From Lachnospiraceae bacterium (GTDB lineage: Bacteria; Bacillota; Clostridia; Lachnospirales; Lachnospiraceae), in contig JAFZQN010000049.1 in the NCBI GenBank assembly GCA_017620375.1, positions 1-34,168 on the forward strand: a stretch of 34,168 bases of DNA, in the 5' to 3' direction. Below the pieces are notes generated by a model. It made no database searches. It was not told the origin of the DNA and saw nothing but the letters and a program-made list of their open reading frames with translations. A program made the translations under genes and the position numbers. Below, piece after piece: positions 25,063-32,717 of the stretch; positions within the stretch are counted from its first letter, which is position 1; each line of letters starts with the position of its first letter.

Positions 25063-25158
25063 TGCTTGTGATAAAAAACGGGGAAAACCTGGGAATGCAT
25101 AAATACGGACCGGAAGCCTAATAGGAAATAATTTTAATAGAATTATTGAGGAGAAGAA

Positions 25159-25368
25159 ATGATAACCGAAAAAGATATACAGAGAATAAACGAATTACAT
25201 CACAAGTCTAAAAATGAAGGTCTGACCGAGGCAGAGAAGGAAGAACAGCAGGCATTAAGAAAGGCATATATAGAGGCTATGCGAAGCCATGTGCGTAATC
25301 ATCTCGATAATGTAGTAATACAGCGTCCGGACGGCAGCAGGGAGAAGCTTACGAGAAAACACAGTTGA
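25159..25368 (+). CDS. DUF896 family protein (YnzC-like)
   Basis: This is a 69-residue highly charged protein of the DUF896 family, small helical-hairpin proteins common in Firmicutes; Bacillus YnzC lies in an SOS-linked operon, but the role is unknown. The pattern IQRINELHHKSKNEGLTEAE, EQQALRKAYIEAMR and NHLDNVVIQRPDG fits the family well. GAGGAGAAG provides the ribosome site. It is 30 bp upstream of proS and probably on the same transcript. Confidence 0.9.
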   Translation: MITEKDIQRINELHHKSKNEGLTEAEKEEQQALRKAYIEAMRSHVRNHLDNVVIQRPDGSREKLTRKHS

Positions 25369-25398
25369 CAAATCGAATATGATGTGGAGGATTTTAGA

Positions 25399-27105
25399 AT
25401 GAAACTTGCGAAACTTGTTGGTGACCGGTTTAAGGAAAGACCGTCCGACTGCGTTGTTGACAGCCATGCTTTGATGGTACGCGGCGGATATATTAAACTT
25501 ATGGCAAATGGTATTTTTTCTTCGTATATGCCGCTTAAAAGGATCACACGGAAGATAGAACAGATCATCCGTGAGGAGATGGATGCTATAGATGGTCAGG
25601 AGGTGCAGTTTCCGGTAGTTATGCCGGCATCAATCTGGCAGGAATCAGGACGATACGAAAGCATCGGTGCGGAAATGGCACGGTTTCAGGACAGGAGCGG
25701 AAGTCCTCTGGTGCTCGGCATGACGCATGAAGAGGCAGCAGTGCATTTGGTACGGGACTATGCGAAGAGCTATGCCAGGTATCCGTTCATGGTATATCAG
25801 ATCCAGACAAAGTTCCGCGATGAAGCCAGACCCCGTGCAGGGCTCATCCGCGTAAGAGAGTTTACGATGAAGGATGCATACTCCTTCCACACAAGTCAGG
25901 AAGACCTTGAGGAATACTATGAAAAATGTCATAAGGCATATGAGCGGATCTATGCGAGAGTCGGTGTGCCGGAGGTAATCTCGGTAGCTTCGGATTCCGG
26001 TATGATGGGAGGAAGCGTTTCACATGAGTTTATGCTTCTTACTCCTATTGGAGAGGATTCCATTGCTATCTGCAGTGAGTGTGGCTACAGTGCAAACATG
26101 GAAGCGGCTGAATGCATCATCGAAAAGGAAAAGGAGCACGTATCTGCTGATCTTACCAAAGTTCATACACCTGATATGCATACGATAGAGGAAGTCTGCA
26201 ACTTCGTTGGCAGCAGTCCTGAGAAGTCCTGTAAGGTGGTTGTTTATCAGAGAAATAAGGATGATTCCTATGTAATCCTCTTTATCCGCGGTGACCTCGA
26301 GGTTAATGAAACCAAACTGACAAACTTCTTGGGATGTGAGATCCATCCTGCAGAGATTACCGAGGAAAGCGGGATCAAAGCCGGATTCATCGGTCCGGTG
26401 GGTCTGTGCAGTGGTGTAACGGTACTTTATGACCGTTCGCTTGAGAATGCTTCCGGTCTTGTATGCGGTGCTAACGAGGTGGATTATCACTACACGGGAC
26501 TTGATATGGATCGTGATGTCGCGGGTGCGGAGTATCATGATTTTGCCAAGATCATGGAGAACGGAATCTGTCCGCACTGCGGAAAACCTGCGATCCGTAT
26601 TTCGAGAGGAATAGAGGTTGGAAACATCTTCCAGCTTGGAACCAAATATACAAAGTCGATGGACATGACCTATACGGATCAAAACGGCGAGATCCGGTAT
26701 CCGATCATGGGATGCTACGGGATTGGTGTCGGCAGGCTTGCAGCATCCGTCTGTGAGGCTCATCACGATGAAAACGGACCGATCTGGCCTAAAGCAATAG
26801 CACCTTGGCAGGTTCACATCTGTGCAGTTCGTGCGGATCAGCCGGAGGTTAAGGAGGCAGCGGACCGTCTTTATAATGAACTGGAAGCAAAGGGTATGGA
26901 AGTGATCTATGACGACCGTGATGTCAGTGCCGGTGTCATGTTCTCCGATGCGGATCTTTTGGGCGTACCTTTAAGAGCTGTGGTCAGCCCGCGAAATCTT
27001 AAACAAGGGATAGTGGAGATCACCTCCAGAGATAAGACTGTGTCTGAAAAGGCGTCTCCCGAGGCTGCAGCTTCCGTTATAGAGAATCTATTTAACACCT
27101 TATAA
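25399..27105 (+). CDS. proS: Prolyl-tRNA synthetase (bacterial type with editing domain)
   Basis: ProRS is a class II enzyme charging tRNA-Pro. From ATG 25399 it has 568 residues, the size of bacterial-type ProRS with an inserted YbaK-like domain that clears Ala-tRNA-Pro. Motif 2 is FRDEARPRAGLIRVREFTMK near 140-160, the INS domain covers about 220-400, and motif 3 is GCYGIGVGRLAASV near 440. The C-terminal anticodon domain starts around 465 (APWQVHICAV). GGAGG lies 8 bp before ATG 25399; the in-frame GTG 25384 is less likely. No T-box features are visible upstream. A clear terminator follows. Confidence 0.97.
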   Translation: MKLAKLVGDRFKERPSDCVVDSHALMVRGGYIKLMANGIFSSYMPLKRITRKIEQIIREEMDAIDGQEVQFPVVMPASIWQESGRYESIGAEMARFQDRSGSPLVLGMTHEEAAVHLVRDYAKSYARYPFMVYQIQTKFRDEARPRAGLIRVREFTMKDAYSFHTSQEDLEEYYEKCHKAYERIYARVGVPEVISVASDSGMMGGSVSHEFMLLTPIGEDSIAICSECGYSANMEAAECIIEKEKEHVSADLTKVHTPDMHTIEEVCNFVGSSPEKSCKVVVYQRNKDDSYVILFIRGDLEVNETKLTNFLGCEIHPAEITEESGIKAGFIGPVGLCSGVTVLYDRSLENASGLVCGANEVDYHYTGLDMDRDVAGAEYHDFAKIMENGICPHCGKPAIRISRGIEVGNIFQLGTKYTKSMDMTYTDQNGEIRYPIMGCYGIGVGRLAASVCEAHHDENGPIWPKAIAPWQVHICAVRADQPEVKEAADRLYNELEAKGMEVIYDDRDVSAGVMFSDADLLGVPLRAVVSPRNLKQGIVEITSRDKTVSEKASPEAAASVIENLFNTL

Positions 27106-27126
27106 AGCTAAAGTGAACAGGAATAG

Positions 27127-27155
27127 AAGAAGGGCGGGAAGGCCCTTCTTTTTTT
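27127..27155 (+). terminator. Intrinsic terminator after proS
   Basis: AGAAGGGC (27128-27135), loop GGGAAG, GCCCTTCT (27142-27149), followed by a T-run to 27155. Confidence 0.9.
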
Positions 27156-27196
27156 ATAGACGACAGTTATTAGATATGATAGAATAAAGTATGCTT

Positions 27197-27224
27197 TTGA
27201 GGTATTGGAATTAAGAATTAGAAT
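27197..27224 (+). promoter_or_regulatory. Possible promoter for the GNAT gene at 27267
   Basis: TTGAGG (27197-27202), 16-bp spacer, TAGAAT (27219-27224). Just downstream are two TGACGT copies 8 bp apart (27231-27236, 27239-27244). Moderate match only. Confidence 0.4.
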
Positions 27225-27266
27225 AGAGACTGACGTTCTGACGTAAATAAACTTAGAGGGGTAGAA

Positions 27267-27746
27267 ATGATAATCAGAAAATACACAGATCCCGATTTAC
27301 GGGACATTATCAGAATATGGAATGAAGTAGTAGAAGAAGGCGTCGCTTTTCCGCAGGAAGAAGCCTTAAATATGGAAAGTGGGGCGGATTTCTTTGCGTC
27401 ACAGAGTTATACCGGGGTGGCAGAGGAAGACGGAAAGATATACGGGCTTTACATTCTGCATCCGAACAATGTAGGAAGATGCGGCCATATATGTAACGCC
27501 AGTTACGCAGTTTCCTCAGAAGCCAGAGGCCGTCATATTGGAGAAAAACTGGTAAAAGACTGCCTTAAAAAGGGTAAAGAGCTTGGTTTCAGGGTTCTTC
27601 AGTTCAATGCAGTTGTGGAAAGCAACATCCATGCAAGGCATTTATACGAGAGACTGGGATTTATACAGCTTGGTACCATACCAGGAGGCTTTAGGATGAA
27701 GGACGGACATTATGAAAACATATGTCCTTACTATCATGAGCTTTGA
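27267..27746 (+). CDS. GNAT N-acetyltransferase
   Basis: This is a 159-residue single-domain acetyl-CoA-dependent transferase. Strand beta-4 and motif A (HICNASYAVSSEARGRHIGE) supply the acetyl-CoA pyrophosphate loop RGRHIG. Motif B follows with FNAVVESNIHARHLYERLGF, where asparagine and tyrosine are typical. This last block recalls the phosphinothricin/L-amino-acid acetyltransferase branch. The substrate cannot be named from sequence. The ATG has GAGGGG nearby. It is the first of a run of plus-strand accessory enzymes after proS. Confidence 0.9.
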   Translation: MIIRKYTDPDLRDIIRIWNEVVEEGVAFPQEEALNMESGADFFASQSYTGVAEEDGKIYGLYILHPNNVGRCGHICNASYAVSSEARGRHIGEKLVKDCLKKGKELGFRVLQFNAVVESNIHARHLYERLGFIQLGTIPGGFRMKDGHYENICPYYHEL

Positions 27747-27797
27747 GCTTTTTTTGAGAAATCGATTAACATGGAACTAACGGAAAGGAAAGGATAA

Positions 27798-28550
27798 ATG
27801 GACTTACGGGATATATATTTAGAAGAAGATCTTTTTCCCAAATTATTTACCAATTATGAAGAAAGACCATATGGAATATTATTTTATAATGAGGCGAATC
27901 GAGATTCATTTGATTCTAATCACGCTGTGCTCTATAAGGATAAGATTGGTGATCTGAAAAAAGTGCTTGCAGACGTAACATCTTTTTACAGAGCGAAAAA
28001 TCTTCGCCCGATCATCTATCAGTCCATGCTTGATGATGGATGGTTTGAAGATATAAAAGGGGAGTTAACGGATGCGGGGTATAAAAGTTGGACAGAATTG
28101 CAGGAATATATGCTTCCGAACGGGACAAATAAAATCATTCCGAATCCGGATTTAGAAGTTATAAAGATTGAAAAGTGGGACGAGGAACTTAAAATAGTCT
28201 TTTTGGAAGCGGAAGAACCCTGGGAGATTGAGGTGGCTAAAGCTTCTCTGAACATCCCTCACAGTTGGATGTTTGCTGCCCGAAAGAACGGAAAAACAAT
28301 CGGACTCTTGTATGGTCATGTTTCCGAGAATACCTGTAGAGTTGATTATCTTCTTGTGTCTAAGAAATACAGAAGAAAAGGGGCAGGGCGAGCTCTCTTT
28401 TATGCATATGTAGAATGGTGCAAGCAAAGCGGTATTAACAATGCTTATATTTGGCCGGACGGAGAAACACCCAAGCGGATATATGAGGAAGGCGGATATG
28501 AATTGGTGGAAATTCGAAAAGCAGGCCGTGCTGTTTGGAAAACGGACTAA
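27798..28550 (+). CDS. GNAT N-acetyltransferase with an N-terminal half of unknown type
   Basis: The product is 250 residues. The C-terminal half is a GNAT domain: VDYLLVSKKYRRKGAGRALF near 185-205 gives the acetyl-CoA loop RRKGAG, and a closing IYEEGGYELVEI matches motif B. The N-terminal 110 residues have no acetyl-CoA loop and may be a degenerate second GNAT fold, as in two-domain members, but that is a guess. AAAGGA precedes ATG 27798. The substrate is unknown; it lies 51 bp after the previous GNAT gene. Confidence 0.82.
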   Translation: MDLRDIYLEEDLFPKLFTNYEERPYGILFYNEANRDSFDSNHAVLYKDKIGDLKKVLADVTSFYRAKNLRPIIYQSMLDDGWFEDIKGELTDAGYKSWTELQEYMLPNGTNKIIPNPDLEVIKIEKWDEELKIVFLEAEEPWEIEVAKASLNIPHSWMFAARKNGKTIGLLYGHVSENTCRVDYLLVSKKYRRKGAGRALFYAYVEWCKQSGINNAYIWPDGETPKRIYEEGGYELVEIRKAGRAVWKTD

Positions 28551-28599
28551 GGTGGCTCGTAAGTTTTGGGAAAAATATACTTGAAAGGACAAAGAAAAA

Positions 28600-29325
28600 T
28601 TGGATAAGATTCTGTTTATAGCTGATTTACATGGAAATATGCCGGCAACCTTAGCTTTAGAAAAAGAGATCAGCAGGATCCAGCCTGATGATATATGGTT
28701 TCTTGGTGATGCTGTCGGGAAAGGTCCGGAAAGTGACAAGACAGTTGACTGGGTCAGGGCACACTGTAACCATTTTTTATCGGGAAATTGGGATGCGCTT
28801 ATGGTTGAATGGTCTATAAAATGTCCGCCCGGTCACGAACATAATGCATTTTATTGGAATCAGTTGGGGAAGGAACGGCTCGATTGGCTGGAGTCCCTGC
28901 CGTCTGAAGATGAAGTACTGATCAGCGGAATTAACTTTAGACTTTTCCATGGACGTCCAATAGATGCAAACTATCATACATACCTTAGTATGGATGAATA
29001 TAGACCCGGCTTTACCGATACAAAAGGAAAGCAGCATGGAGGGTTCATTTGTGCAGACTGTCATACGCCATATATCAGAGAAATGGATCTGGGATATGCA
29101 ATAAATACCGGAAGTGTTGGTAATTCCCTTGGGTTGCCTCGGTGTCATGCCCTTCTCATTGAAGGAGAACTTGGGTCATCAGAGCTTGTGCCTATAAGCT
29201 TTAACATTTTAAGTATACCTTACGATAATAATCTCGCAGTCCGGATAGCGGATGAATATCCGGATCTGCCCGGAAAAAAAGCATATAAAAATGAACTACT
29301 TACAGGGGTTTACTCCCAGAGTTAA
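28600..29325 (+). CDS. Metallophosphoesterase (calcineurin-like, YfcE/MJ0936 group)
   Basis: This is a 241-residue dinuclear-metal phosphoesterase. The metal ligands are visible as DLHGN (9-13), GDAVGKGP (36-43) and GNWD (62-65, for GNHD). The usual GHTHxP near the C-terminus appears as CADCHTPY, with the first His replaced, followed by INTGSVGNSLG. Such enzymes act on cyclic nucleotides or phosphodiesters, or on protein phosphates (PrpE-like); the substrate here is unknown. The start is TTG 28600 with AAAGGA about 10 bp upstream. The substitution in the GHTH block could weaken metal binding. Confidence 0.85.
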   Translation: MDKILFIADLHGNMPATLALEKEISRIQPDDIWFLGDAVGKGPESDKTVDWVRAHCNHFLSGNWDALMVEWSIKCPPGHEHNAFYWNQLGKERLDWLESLPSEDEVLISGINFRLFHGRPIDANYHTYLSMDEYRPGFTDTKGKQHGGFICADCHTPYIREMDLGYAINTGSVGNSLGLPRCHALLIEGELGSSELVPISFNILSIPYDNNLAVRIADEYPDLPGKKAYKNELLTGVYSQS

Positions 29326-29399
29326 TATTTGCATAACGAAAACATTACCTGTAGGGTTGAGCATAAAGGAAATATTTGAGGGAGAATCAATGAATTATC

Positions 29400-30332
29400 A
29401 TGAATATACGAGAATATAAAGCAGATAAAGATTTTTCGATAATACAGAATTGGATCACAGATGAAAGAACTCATGCTATGTGGTGTGCAAACAGGACTTC
29501 ATTCCCACTTCAAAGAGAATCATTTGACCGTTTGATTAAAGATATAGCTGAAAGATGCGGTGACAGGCCTTTTGTTGCGGTGGATGATGATGGATCAATT
29601 GTAGGATTCTACTGTTATTCTATCAATAAGGATACATATGAAGGCATGCTGAAATTTGTGATGGTGGATCCTCAAAAGCGCGGAAAAGGACTGGGAAGGG
29701 AAATGATACGACAGGCCGTGAATTATGCTTTTGATGAGACCGGTGCATCAGCGGTTCAGCTTATGGTTCTTTCAGCCATTGCTAGAGCTAAGAGGTGTTA
29801 TGAAAGCGTTGGTTTTAAAGAAAGACGCATACAAGAGGGTGCATTTACCTTCCAAAATGAAGTTTGGGACAGATGTAACATGGTTTTAGAGAAGAAGAAA
29901 TTCAAAGCGGTACAGTTGTTCTCGGAAAAAATGCATTGTTCACAATCTGTACTTGCAGCTTTTGCCGAAGAGTGTGGAATTACAGAAGAAATGGCATTTA
30001 AACTGGGATCTTGTTTTGGAAGCGGGATGCGTAAAGGAAATGTATGCGGAGCATGTACCGGGGCATTGATGGTTTTGGGATTATTATATGGTGAAGAACA
30101 CAAAGGAGCTCCTGAGGAACGACAAAGGTCAAATAAAATAAATGACATGATGATGGACCGGTTTAAAAAAGCAAACGGAACATGCATCTGCAATGAATTA
30201 TTGGGGTGCGACATTACTACTCCTGAAGGAATTCAATATGCCCGAGAAAATGGCCTCTTTAAGGAATTTTGTCCGAAAATGGTGGCAAGTGCAGTTGATA
30301 TCCTAAATGAGATTATAGGTGAAATACATTAA
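29400..30332 (+). CDS. Fusion of a GNAT acetyltransferase and a C_GCAxxG_C_C redox domain
   Basis: The 310-residue product has two parts. Residues 1-165 are a GNAT domain with the acetyl-CoA loop in VDPQKRGKGLGREM (89-102) and CYESVGF (133-139). Residues 168-310 match the C_GCAxxG_C_C family of putative redox-active proteins: HCSQSVLAAFAEECG, GSCFGSGMRKGNVCGACTGA and FCPKMVASAVDIL. Cysteines lie at 180, 192, 205, 216, 219, 262, 264, 270 and 291, enough to bind metal or a cluster. Both halves are complete and in one frame. The start is awkward: the well-spaced ribosome site serves ATG 29390, which opens a nine-codon frame ending at 29419 that overlaps this ATG at 29400. Confidence 0.85.
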   Translation: MNIREYKADKDFSIIQNWITDERTHAMWCANRTSFPLQRESFDRLIKDIAERCGDRPFVAVDDDGSIVGFYCYSINKDTYEGMLKFVMVDPQKRGKGLGREMIRQAVNYAFDETGASAVQLMVLSAIARAKRCYESVGFKERRIQEGAFTFQNEVWDRCNMVLEKKKFKAVQLFSEKMHCSQSVLAAFAEECGITEEMAFKLGSCFGSGMRKGNVCGACTGALMVLGLLYGEEHKGAPEERQRSNKINDMMMDRFKKANGTCICNELLGCDITTPEGIQYARENGLFKEFCPKMVASAVDILNEIIGEIH

Positions 30333-30372
30333 TTCTATGAGGAGAAATAGAATAGTGAAAGGCGGCTTATAT

Positions 30373-31107
30373 ATGAAATTATATTTAACAAGTGCAATTG
30401 GAGGTTCCGTTAAGGAAGATGGAGTACGTAAGCCGGGGCTCCTTCTTCCTTTCAATGGATTCACATATTTTTTGGAAAAGGATTGGGTTGAAGGATCAAA
30501 GGTGTTGATTATTTCTGCCTCACCAAGCGATTATGAGAGAAATGATCTGATTCTTGCATGCCTGCGGGAAGCCTTTCCTATGAGTGGACTTAGCATTTCT
30601 TTTATGGATATTTGTGATGATAGAAAGGAATATCTGGCAAACCGTATTGATGAAATGGATGTTGTGCTGCTTTCGGGTGGTCATGTACCGACACAAAATG
30701 CGTTCTTTCAAAGAATTGGACTAAAAGAAAAAATAGCGAATTATCATGGTATCGTAATCGCATACAGTGCAGGTTCAATGAACTGTGCAGAACTTGTTTA
30801 TGCAAGCCCTGAAGTAGAAGGGGAGGCTCTTGATCCAAATTATAAACGTTGGATTCCGGGACTTGGACTGACTAGTATTAATATCTTCCCACATTTTGAA
30901 GAGGTGCGGGAGGAATTGTTGGATGGAATGCGAGTAGTGGAAGACATTGTTTTTAAGGACAGCTTTCGCCATGACATTATCGCAATGAATAATGGAACAT
31001 TTATTGTGATCGAGAATGGAAAGCATACGTTGTATGGTGAGGCTTATCGGATTAAGGACGGGAAAATGGAGCAGATATGTCAAAATGGCATGTCGGTAAT
31101 ACTTTAA
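30373..31107 (+). CDS. Peptidase S51 / peptidase E-like hydrolase
   Basis: From ATG 30373 (AAAGGCGG 7 bp upstream) the product has 244 residues. It has the class I glutamine-amidotransferase-like fold of peptidase family S51. The nucleophile is probably Ser132 in the elbow AYSAGSMN. LSGGHVPTQN (100-109) and the histidine in NIFPHFEE (174) complete the expected active-site region. Peptidase E proper cleaves dipeptides after an N-terminal aspartate; others of the family act on cyanophycin. The true substrate is unknown. No signal peptide, so cytosolic. Confidence 0.88.
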   Translation: MKLYLTSAIGGSVKEDGVRKPGLLLPFNGFTYFLEKDWVEGSKVLIISASPSDYERNDLILACLREAFPMSGLSISFMDICDDRKEYLANRIDEMDVVLLSGGHVPTQNAFFQRIGLKEKIANYHGIVIAYSAGSMNCAELVYASPEVEGEALDPNYKRWIPGLGLTSINIFPHFEEVREELLDGMRVVEDIVFKDSFRHDIIAMNNGTFIVIENGKHTLYGEAYRIKDGKMEQICQNGMSVIL

Positions 31108-31160
31108 CAGTGTTATAAAAAACATTTCATGTTCATAAAAAGGGAATAGGAAACAAGTTA

Positions 31161-31787
31161 TTGGATGTTGTAGAACAGAAAGCCGCAAATATGAATATAA
31201 TTGAACACTATGACAAACTAATAGAAGAGAATAATGATCCTTTTCGCGATCCACAGATATTACAGGATTATATGAACAAATGGGATGGCCCGGCGTTTAT
31301 TGATGCGATGCAGCTGGACAAAACTAAACATGTACTTGAGATTGGTGTCGGAACGGGAAGGCTTGCTAAAAGAGTTGCTCCTAATTGTTTTAAGTTTGTG
31401 GGGATAGATATTTCTCCCAAAACAATTGAAAGGGCAAGAGATAACTTACGTAATTTTCAAAATGTTATACTAATTTGTTCTGACTTTTTGAAATATAAAT
31501 TTGAGGACAGATTTGATGTTGTGTATTCTTCGCTTACTATGATGCATTTTGAGGATAAACGGCAGTTTATAGCAAAAGTAGATTCTGTATTGATGAGCGG
31601 AGGGATTTTCTGTCTTTCGATAGACAAAAGGCAGGAAGAATATATTGAAATGCAAGATCGAAGAATTAGAATATTTCCGGATACTCCGAGTACGGTTTTA
31701 TCTATATTAGCTGAGACGAATATGCTGGTTAATGAACAATTTGAAACAGAATTTGCTAACATTTTTGTTTGCACAAAATTTAAGTAA
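31161..31787 (+). CDS. Class I SAM-dependent methyltransferase
   Basis: The product is 208 residues from TTG 31161. Motif I is VLEIGVGTGRLAKRVA (58-73), followed by FVGIDISPKTIERAR (motif II), SDFLKYKF and FDVVYSSLTMMHF (motif IV region), the standard Rossmann methyltransferase order. Small-molecule methylation is likeliest, but the substrate is unknown. The start is uncertain: TTG 31161 has AGGAA about 9 bp upstream, and ATG 31191 lacks a good site. The gene looks more AT-rich than its core neighbours, which may point to acquisition. Confidence 0.88.
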   Translation: MDVVEQKAANMNIIEHYDKLIEENNDPFRDPQILQDYMNKWDGPAFIDAMQLDKTKHVLEIGVGTGRLAKRVAPNCFKFVGIDISPKTIERARDNLRNFQNVILICSDFLKYKFEDRFDVVYSSLTMMHFEDKRQFIAKVDSVLMSGGIFCLSIDKRQEEYIEMQDRRIRIFPDTPSTVLSILAETNMLVNEQFETEFANIFVCTKFK

Positions 31788-31810
31788 AAAATATATTGAG
31801 GATTGAGATA

Positions 31811-32686
31811 ATGAAGATAAAAATAGCATTTTTACAAGTATTACCGGGAAAAGATATAAAGGAGAACCTTGCGATAGGAAAGAAGGCTTGTGTCGAAGCC
31901 AAAGAAAAGGGTGCAGATATAGCTCTTTTTCCTGAAATGTGGAGTGATGGGTATTATCTGCCACAAGACGAGAGAGAATTAGATAAGTTGGCTATAAGTA
32001 AAGATAGTGAGTTCATTAGTGAATATCGTAATCTGGCGAAAGAATTGCAGATGGCTATAGGCATTACATTTCTTGAAACACACAACCCCAAACCGTTAAA
32101 TTCGGTAATCTTTTTTGACAGATTTGGAAAGGAAATCCTTCACTATTCCAAGGTTCAGATATGTGCATTCGATCTGGAGAAAGTATTATCAGGCGGAGAT
32201 GATTTTTATGTGGCAGATCTGGATTTTGGAAGGGGAAAAGTAAAAATCGGGTCAATGATCTGTTTTGACCGCGAGTTTCCGGAGAGTGCCAGGATACTGA
32301 TGCTTAAAGGGGCTGAACTAATTCTTGCCCCCAATGCCTGTCCTATGGAGATTAACAGATTGTCCGCACTAAGAACCAGAGCATATGAAAATATGGTTGC
32401 TGTAGCAACGTGCAACTATCCTGAAGGTCAGCCGGATTGTAATGGGCGTTCGACACTTTTTGACGGAGTGCCGTGGCTTCGTGAAGAGCCGGGAGCTCGT
32501 GACATGTGTGTAATGGAAGCACCCGGAACTCCCGGAGTATATACCGCTGAGTTGGATCTTAATATGCTCAGAACTCATAGAAGTAATGATATCATGGGCG
32601 ATAAATACAGACGCCCCGATACATATGGCATTTTATCAGATGTTAATGTTAAGGGGATTATTGGCGGGGAATTCGTTCATTGGTAA
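31811..32686 (+). CDS. Carbon-nitrogen hydrolase (nitrilase superfamily)
   Basis: Nitrilase-superfamily enzymes hydrolyse amides, nitriles or carbamoyl groups with a Glu-Lys-Cys triad. From ATG 31811 the product has 291 residues; the triad is Glu42 (FPEMWSDGY), Lys114 (HYSKVQICAF) and Cys151 (SMICFDREFPES). GAGG lies 9 bp before this ATG; the in-frame TTG 31796 holds the ribosome site itself. The family includes N-carbamoylputrescine and omega-amidases; sequence alone does not fix the substrate. It is cytosolic. Confidence 0.9.
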   Translation: MKIKIAFLQVLPGKDIKENLAIGKKACVEAKEKGADIALFPEMWSDGYYLPQDERELDKLAISKDSEFISEYRNLAKELQMAIGITFLETHNPKPLNSVIFFDRFGKEILHYSKVQICAFDLEKVLSGGDDFYVADLDFGRGKVKIGSMICFDREFPESARILMLKGAELILAPNACPMEINRLSALRTRAYENMVAVATCNYPEGQPDCNGRSTLFDGVPWLREEPGARDMCVMEAPGTPGVYTAELDLNMLRTHRSNDIMGDKYRRPDTYGILSDVNVKGIIGGEFVHW

Positions 32687-32717
32687 CTCAAGAAAGATAA
32701 GAAGGGTAAATGACAGT

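Noticed and set aside
25026..25158. Possible T-box riboswitch before DUF896-proS
   Set aside because: The gap is only 133 bp and I see no T-box core (AGGGTGG-type) or antiterminator; only a hairpin without a T-run.
26020..26817. Minus-strand open frame of 265 codons
   Set aside because: It is antisense to proS across conserved catalytic motifs, with no ribosome site or recognisable domain.
31108..31160. Regulatory signal between the S51 peptidase and methyltransferase genes
   Set aside because: It is AT-rich with no acceptable promoter pair or hairpin; I see nothing I can support.
27747..32717. Integron-like gene cassette array
   Set aside because: The genes are small and same-strand, but the gaps share no common repeat or attC-like palindrome and there is no integrase.
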